From NCBI GenBank assembly GCA_025738555.1, contig JAOVFP010000005.1:5890001-5954000 (forward strand): 64,000 nt of DNA. Reading direction: 5' to 3'. Each line of letters begins with the position of its first letter. Position 1 is the first letter of the stretch. The position numbers and the translations under genes are program-made. Shown here piece by piece: positions 57,237 to 64,000 of this stretch. This stretch comes from Cyathus striatus. Lineage: Eukaryota; Basidiomycota; Agaricomycetes; Agaricales; Nidulariaceae. The notes below the pieces were generated by a model that worked only from the letters and a program-made list of their open reading frames with translations, was not told the origin of the DNA and did no database searches.

Positions 57237-59264
57237 AACCTAAAAAAAAATGCAGGAAAGACAAACATTAGACCAAGCCCCTTCACACCGTATTGCGATT
57301 CCTCAGCTCTACCTCATTTGCCTTTGATATTCTTTACAATTGAGGCAGGCTTGCGATATCAGCTTGCAGTGAATCTGAGGTAGGGCATGGAGAAGAGGTA
57401 GTGTGGCTGTAGTGGTGGTGTTAGGAGGAAGTGGAATTTGGTCGCGTACTCGTACGATTGAAAGCTTGGGTTTGACGCTTGAACATTGTCAAAAAGTAAC
57501 GGCCCTTCATCATCATTATCAATAGTTATCCTCCATTATCGCTGGAACCCATTACATAGTTAGAAATACAAATATAGCCGTCAAATGCTAACACTCAAGA
57601 AATATGATATCGTCGTCAGCGGAGTTCCCCCCTTCATTTGGTGCACCCCATCCTGCTGCCCTGCACCCGCTTATCTCTTCTTCAGAGCTTCACTCTCCCT
57701 TTCTCCTTTCCTTCCCCCTTCTCACCGCCTGCGAAGTTGCAAATCATGACTTTATCAACCACGGCTTGTTAGCTGCGATCTATAGCGCCTTCAAGAAGTG
57801 GGCCACGATGGATTTGACGATGTATCGGCGATGTTGGTCGATCTGCAAGTAACAGGTTAGCGAGTGGACAAGAGAGGAGGGAGGGTAGTGGGTACGAAAA
57901 CGGGAAAGAGGGGAAAGAAGGTGTGAGTAGCTGTAATGCCATCGAAGGACGTCGCGTAGAACAGTCCTTGTTCCTAGGCCACCCACAAAACTTAGAAACC
58001 CTGTATCCTAACCCCATAAACTTGTAAATCGAAAAACGCACCTTAAGTTCAGCGACATTCCAATCCTTGATCTTTGGATTTTGGGGGCCGTTGGTTCACA
58101 ATGCTTATATGCATTCCACTGTAGGTCGTATTAGCACATGGTTCATATATCGGTAGAGAGAGAAAAGAGAAAAAACGAAATCGTGCGGCGAAGGGTGAGT
58201 ATTTTCCAAGCTTCGGGGCTAAAGTTCGAGGGTTACTCCCACTGATGTTTGAGTTGCCAGCCTCCAGCCTTCGCTTGAGCGACAGGCGGAGGAAAGTGTA
58301 GGTTATACCCCTCTACAAGATAGAGAAGGTCGTCCGAGTTGACACTGTTCTTCGAGGGGGCAGGTCTGGGCAGCTATACCCCATCAGCTGCGGGGTACGA
58401 GAGGCCCTCGCTGCCGGTAGCTTCAATCCCTCATCATAGAAGAAAGCTACTACAGCGGAGGGCTTCCCTCAAAACGCTGCAATCTCTGCAACTCAACCTT
58501 CCGCCTATCGTCTTCTATCTCTACTTGCTGCCTTTCATTACCAACCATCTCCCGCACCACTTACACCCTGTCCTGAACAAAACAAAAAAACAGCTCACCC
58601 TGATAAGCGTCCTCGGCTCGTTCCACCCGTAAGACCTAAACTACCACGCCTGATCAGTCGTCCCATGCGTGGGGGCCAAACTTGGAGAGGGCCTCAGTGG
58701 AGTCGACTATAAAATATTGTTGGGTTTGGTTCTGCGAGCAAGCGTTAGAGAGCTTAAGGTAAGGGGAAAACGAAAGAAAGAATAGGGGGAGAGGAAAAGA
58801 GAAAGAGAGAAAGTAAAAAGAATGGAACGAGAGGGGAAACGTAAGAGGCAAAGTACATAAGAGAAACTAACCTGCAACCTAGGCAAAGTGCGATAAACAA
58901 CAATCAAATCTTCGGGTTTGCTCATCATCTCCATGCGACCCTCCTACGAGGACTCGAACACGTTCTCCTGGAGGAATTGTTTGACGTTGTGCATTGTGAT
59001 TAGGGCGGTAGGCGGGGAGGAGACCACGATTATTGGGTAGAATTTATGCCCTTTGTGGGGGAGGTGTTTCGTGTTTCTGATAACAAGGAAGAGAAGGGGA
59101 AAGGGGGTTAGAGTAGAGCTTAAAAGATGAGATGGGGGAGGACGAGCCAGGGATAGGAACGATGGACACTGGGACGTCCGACCTGGATGCTTCTTTCATC
59201 CTTTTGAGTTTGTCGGTGTAGATTGTCCTTAGGCTAGCTTCAGCGCTCAGCTAGGAGCTCCATC

Positions 59265-59960
59265 GCATTGCTTTTTATATTTTACGACTGAGACGGGCTT
59301 TCGGTATCGGGCTGGGGTAGATTTAGAGTAGGGAGTGGACGGGGGGCATAGTTCATGGTGGTGGTGTGTGGTGATGATGTTAGGAGGAAGTGGGCTTTAG
59401 ACGCCGATAATTTTGTACGATTGATTTGGGTTTCACGTTTTCATCAACACTGTCAATAACAGTCGACTGTCCCTCATCGTCATTGCACATGCTCCCGAAT
59501 GCTTACTGCAATAAATATTTTATACCCTGGAATATCAGTATTTGAATTTCAACACTGAAGCACAAACTACGTGGGCACTATCACTCACGCCTATGTAGCC
59601 TTGAAATCAACATTGAATCTCTTCGAAGTTCGGATGCTCTGCTGAGATCTCTGAGTAGGCCAGGTGAAGTTTTCGTCCTTCCGACTGGCATATTAATTCA
59701 TGGACAATTAGGCCTTCAGCTTCAGGTCTCGTTGATAGGGGATTCTCCATCATACATCTCAAGGTACAGATGACTGGCTTCGACACACTAAATGATTTCG
59801 CCTTTGCAGCCCCTCCTCCCTACCGGACTGCTATCGAGTTTGAACACAAGATCTAATGATAGTGCAATGAAATGGCACAAGGCAGCGACATATCCAGTGG
59901 GATACATGACCCTTTTGAGGTCGAATGGAGAGGACTAGAGTTTTCCGTGATTTGAGTGTG
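59265..59960. repeat. Segmental duplication, copy 2 of NLR upstream module
   Basis: Matches 51590-52240 with many small indels. It then jumps from GTACGTACCTTCC straight to CGAACCTGGTCCTCAA, skipping the segment 52245-52725 found in copy 1. After this junction it follows copy 1 through the NLR start. Confidence 0.7.
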
Positions 59961-60183
59961 TACGTACCTTCCCGAACCTGGTCCTCAACGCATGCTATGC
60001 TATTTACTATTTGTCAAGAGATACTTTTGGATACTGGCCAGTTACATAGACCATGCCCTTAGCGCCCTGATGACAGGTGGCTTGACTTCTCAGTGATATA
60101 TCTCACGATGCTGAGCAGACTGAGCGCTACAAAAGACAACAGTCAACTACCACTAGCGACTACCAAGAGCTCCGAGTCTTACG

Positions 60184-63100
60184 ATGGAAGAGAGCGACGG
60201 ATCGTTATTACGGGCAACCTTGTTGTGTAAGTATACTATCTACTTCCATACCTGGACCAACTTCTCATCTGAGTCACGCAGTCACTGGTAATGTCGCGAC
60301 CACAGTTGCAGACAGGGAGTTTGAAATCGATGTATCGGTCGACAAGCCGGCCTCTAAGAAACCTTATTCCATCAGAGTAGATGGGTCTGGAGAATTACAT
60401 GGACAAAGCTCTTTGCTGTGAGTTGTAACTTTGTTAATCCAGCCTTCAAATAGTCTTATACGAGCCAAAGGTCATTCCTATTGTCGTCGACCATTGACAT
60501 CAAGGTTTTTCGTAAATCTCGAGGCATACTACCCAGACACGAAGAGGGAAAGTGTGCAGAACCCATTGCCGTTACTGATCTTATTGAGAAAGGTGTGCTC
60601 ATCTATTCTTTTATGATAAAATACTATATTTAACTGATGGTAAGAGGGGACATCTATCGCCTTAAAAGGGGGAAATGGATCTGTCAAGGTGCAACTATCC
60701 CTCTCGGAGAACCACGCAGACGACATTATCAAAGAAATTGACGCACGCCTTGGTCATACTTTCAGTCCAAATACTGTTTTTGATAAAACTTCTGATGCTA
60801 TCGACGGAGCTACGTATGCAGTGTCAAATTTATCCAATATATCGGAACGTTTCTCGGACATGATCACACCATTAGGGCAAGCATTACAGCTTGCTGTAAA
60901 AGTTACTGATCATCTTGTCGATGTACGTAACCGCATTTTGAGAACGTGCGCTTCACTGAATAACGACCCCTGGGCAGGCTCATCCATTACTGAAAGCTTC
61001 ATGGATCGTGCTTGCGTCTGTTTACAAGGTACTCTACTTTCCTTCAAGCATTTCAGAGGGCTGTGATCATATTTGCATATATGTAGGCTGTTCAGAAACA
61101 GAGAAAGCAGGACAAGGATGTCATCGATTTGGCCGGACATCTCTATGAGATGCTTCGTGTCGCAGAAGCTTATCCAAATCTTCGAGAACTAGACAACAAA
61201 ACCCCAATTAGTCAAAGCATGGGTCTCGCTGCGTTGAATGTTGCTTCGGTCATTGAGGAGTGCACCAGACATCCATCTCTACTCGGTATGCTCTTATTGA
61301 ACCATGAGTGAAATCTCACTCACAATTACTTAAAGCACGTACTGTACAGTACCAATTTAAGGACCTTGCATCGCGTGTCGCTCTATGCAAACAACAATGT
61401 TATGATCTTCTGAAGCAATTTGACCGGCTTGTTAGCTTAGATACGAATGCGGACGTGAAGGAGGTTAAGCATGCAGTCAATATACAACGTATGTGATATC
61501 TTTTCAAGATCCTCAGATACGTAGTTCATATTGATTGCTATAGAGGAAACGAATGAGAGGGAAGAGATATGTAAATGGTTGAATGCTCCCGACCCGTCAC
61601 CTAACTTTAATAGTGCTCGAAAGAAGCGTTGCAAGGGAACAGGAGAGTGGCTATTGGAAAGGGAAGGTTATAAGACGTGGAAGACAAAGCCAAACAGACC
61701 ATTCATCTTATTTGGCACACGTATGTCTGCTCCATTTATCTTGTAGGTTACTGCAGCTAACTGCATATGCTATAGCTGGATTTGGTAAAACAATCTTGTG
61801 GTAAGCAACCTTCTCTACCAACCAAAACCCTGCGCTAATCTCTTAAATGCCATAGTTCAACCGTTATCGAAGACATAGCAAGCCATTGTAGAAGGGAAGG
61901 GTCGAAATCAGCATACGTTTATTTTATTTTTGACGGAAGAAGCTCGCGAGACGAATTTCAACACGATAAATTTATTCGTTCGCTCGTTATGCAGCTTATT
62001 TACCCATCTCTTCCTCCTCCTGTGAAGAAACTATACGAAGATTGCAAACCCTACCAGCCATCTACTAAGAATTTAGAAGAGACATTTCTAAAGATGACTA
62101 CCTGCTTTGACAATGTATTCATCATTGTGGATGCGTTGGATGAATGCTCCGAATGGCCTTACCTTTTTAAATGGATCAAAAGCCTGTCGCATCACCGGAG
62201 GGGGAAGCTTCATTTATTTGCTACTAGCCGTCCTCAATCTGGTCAATCTGATATCAGGGGAGATTTAGAGACCATTTCATCTGTTCACTTCGATCTCCAT
62301 GAACGTCACAATCGGGATGATATTAAAACGTATATTGAGATGGAAATTAAGCGGAACATACGGAAGTTCATGCCAAAGATTGATGTCAGCATGGAGGTAT
62401 CAAAGAACACCAATGGGATGTAAGCTGGTCTTGAGGGTTTATTTGAGCTACTGGTGGTACTGACTTTCAAGTATATAGGTTCAGGTTGGTCGCGCTTCGC
62501 ATTGAACAACTGGAAGGATCCCTCAGCGTGGTAGATTTCGAAAAACAGCTTGCACATCTTCCTAAAGACCTTGACGAGATGTACCAGCGGATAATTGAGA
62601 GAATTCCAGCGGAGTATCGACAACGCGTACTCCGGATCCTGCAATGGGTTGAATTTTCGATGGGCCATATCAGGCTACAACAGTTAGTGGAAGTGGCTGC
62701 GGTCGAATTTCCGGGAGATCCAGATGTAGGTGTTGATGATGTACCCCAGCTGAACCCTATGGCTCGCTTCGAAGATGAGAACAGTGTGTTGAGCATCTGT
62801 GGAGGTCTAGTGAGCTTGACATCAGATGGTATGCCCCATATATAATTTCTTGATTCATTATTCTGACGGAAGATAGGTTATGTGACATTATCGCATATGT
62901 CTGTCCGAGAATACCTGCTTTCGAAACGACGTCAACAGGAATCTTCCTCATTTTATTTCGATGAAGCTCTTGCCCACTCTACTATAGCACGGACATGCAT
63001 TGCGTACCTCCTTCAGTTTACTGAAGGTTTACCACCCGGGGATCTTGATGATGCCTTTCCTCTTGCATATTATGCAGCTAGACATTGGTATTTGCACACC

Positions 63101-64000
63101 ACTTCCGCTGATGAAGCTGGGAAATTGAAGGACGGGATGCTTCATCGGCTAACCATGGCCCTTTTACTCTCCACTTCTGCTTTCAAATCGTTCACCAGTA
63201 TACATGACCCACATGACGACTACAAGGTGGTAGTCCACTATGAAAGACCTCGTGTTTCAGCTCTATATTACAGCGCACTAATGGGACTGCGACGAGCGAC
63301 AGCAGAGCAAGTCGAGTGTCTGACGGACATAGACAAGGAAGAAACAGCGCAATTGTTAGGGAATGCCTTGATAGCAGCGTCAATTCGAGGAAGTACAGAA
63401 ATCATTGAGATACTGTTGAACAAAGGCGTAGACCCCAATTTCAAGGCTGGAGCCCTAGGAAGTCCGCTACTCATAGCAGTATCTTTAGACTACGCCGCTA
63501 TCGTTAAATTGCTTCTTGAGCGACATGCGGATGCCAACACACGCGAGCCCGATGAATTTCAGTGCCCTGTCTTATATATTGCCGTATCACGGGAGAGGAC
63601 CGGAATCGTAAAGGAGCTGCTGACGCACAGTGCCGATATCCACAAGCGCTGTAACAGCTATATCGGCTATATCGACTATAGTACACTTGAAGCTGCCCGT
63701 CAGTGGGGCATGACTGATATGGTACAGCTCCTTGAACCCCCCATGTACCAGATGTTGCCGATGACACCCCCTTGGATGACGATATTGACGAATATGAAGC
63801 TGGGCTGTACGGTCCAACCTACCATTACCCGAGTTACCATGTGGAATATGTGACCGATATGTCGTCGGGATATGACCGTGACGCAGGCCTTAATTATCTA
63901 CGCACACAACGGAAAGATATCCCATACTATCCTGAACTGAGGGTAACACATGCATTGAAGCCGCCGCCTTCAATGTCTTATGAACAGTGGCATGCGAAAA
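60184..64000 (+). CDS. NLR-like C2-like/NACHT/ankyrin gene, copy B (partial, runs off window)
   Basis: A close paralogue of copy A with the same exon pattern. MEESDGSLL begins a C2-like part. SWIVLASVYK keeps its Trp (TGG at 61002-61004). The 25-nt P-loop microexon is at 61776-61800 (PGFGKTILC), followed by VFIIVDALDECSEW, LHLFATSRPQ and LLQFTEGLPPGDL. Ankyrin repeats IIEILLNKGVDPNFKAG, VKLLLERHADANT and IVKELLTHSADIH follow. After LLEPP a run of six C (63737-63742) is one base short of the frame needed for HVPDVADDTPLDDD, PYYPELRVTHALK and SMSYEQWHAK, which is open to the window edge and matches the tail of copy A. As it stands the protein would end at a TGA near 63851. The NACHT and ankyrin parts are intact, so this copy may still work with an altered tail. 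Confidence 0.8.
61776..61800 (+). other. 25-nt microexon carrying the P-loop (copy B)
   Basis: Same sequence as in copy A except one silent change (ACG to ACA in the Thr codon). It is flanked by CTATAG and GTAAGC. Joined to GGCACAC upstream and TTCAACC downstream it restores GTPGFGKTILCST. Confidence 0.75.

Larger units (their letters stand above)
56779..60183. other. Spacer between the two NLR copies, with a decayed small-gene family
   Basis: No complete gene is firmly supported. On the minus strand, 57236-57042 is an open 64-codon exon (MNLMKVLVEFYVPKDNLRRQ...) ending at a GTGAGT donor after ELAEDAFSS. A related exon end, VLRVERAEDAYQ/GTGAGC, lies near 58600. It follows a piece starting MEMMSKPEDLIVVYRTLPRLQ (58934) that splices to NQTQQYFIVDSTEALSKF (about 58720). 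Flanking pyrimidine-rich introns and CCTCAAGG/CCCTCAAAAC words also recur. These look like two or three decayed copies of one small gene of unknown function. 59265-59960 is the second copy of the NLR upstream module. Confidence 0.4.

Noticed and set aside
57769..58041. Minus ORFs starting MRFSIYKFMG and MGGLGTRTVL as genes
   Set aside because: They overlap in different frames across pyrimidine-rich, intron-like sequence, and no consistent splice model was found.
63504..63817. Minus ORFs opposite the ankyrin repeats
   Set aside because: They are shadows of the plus-strand NLR coding exons.

Overview
The window looks like nuclear DNA of a mushroom-forming basidiomycete (Agaricomycetes-like). 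Genes are cut by many 50-65 bp GT-AG introns. The protein families are typical of that group: F-box proteins that start with a coiled coil, TPR-CHAT proteins, C2-like/NACHT/ankyrin NLRs, a GH45 endoglucanase, OPA3 and an Arg82-type inositol polyphosphate kinase. A tRNA-Glu gene with a short intron is also eukaryotic. No genus can be named from the sequence alone.

Layout. 1-7.8 kb is repeat-rich. It holds a decayed, CpG-poor non-LTR retrotransposon on the minus strand (gag-like ORF1, endonuclease, partial reverse transcriptase), a solo LTR (6345-6802) and a 20-bp minisatellite (7421-7803). 8.4-10.4 kb holds a broken minus-strand gene with a TENA/THI-4 domain followed by a beta-trefoil-like region. 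A 1250-bp inverted-repeat transposon (10475-11724, 8-bp target duplication) sits in what looks like that gene's TATA box. 12.1-14.1 kb is a decayed tandem array of eight tRNA-like units. 14.5-28.2 kb holds OPA3, a tRNA-Glu, an F-box gene split by a 1600-bp transposon (18968-20567), a small conserved fungal protein, a second F-box gene and a long multi-exon gene of unknown function.

29.7-46.8 kb is built from duplicated modules. A RING/coiled-coil gene occurs four times. Three of the copies are paired head to head with a small gene (called MSVQ here) or its remains. The region also holds an intact inositol polyphosphate multikinase, a truncated copy of it, an F-box pseudogene and a GH45 gene with a probable frameshift.

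41.5-64 kb is an island of NLR- and caspase-like genes. It has two minus-strand TPR-CHAT paralogues, one broken by three single-base deletions and one intact. It also has two plus-strand C2-like/NACHT/ankyrin paralogues, one with a nonsense codon and one running off the window with a C-run frameshift. In both NLR copies a 25-nt microexon supplies most of the P-loop. In fungi and bacteria, NACHT proteins act as signal-activated switches and TPR-CHAT proteins as caspase-like proteases. Co-location of the two families suggests, but does not prove, a self/non-self or regulated-cell-death locus under rapid turnover.
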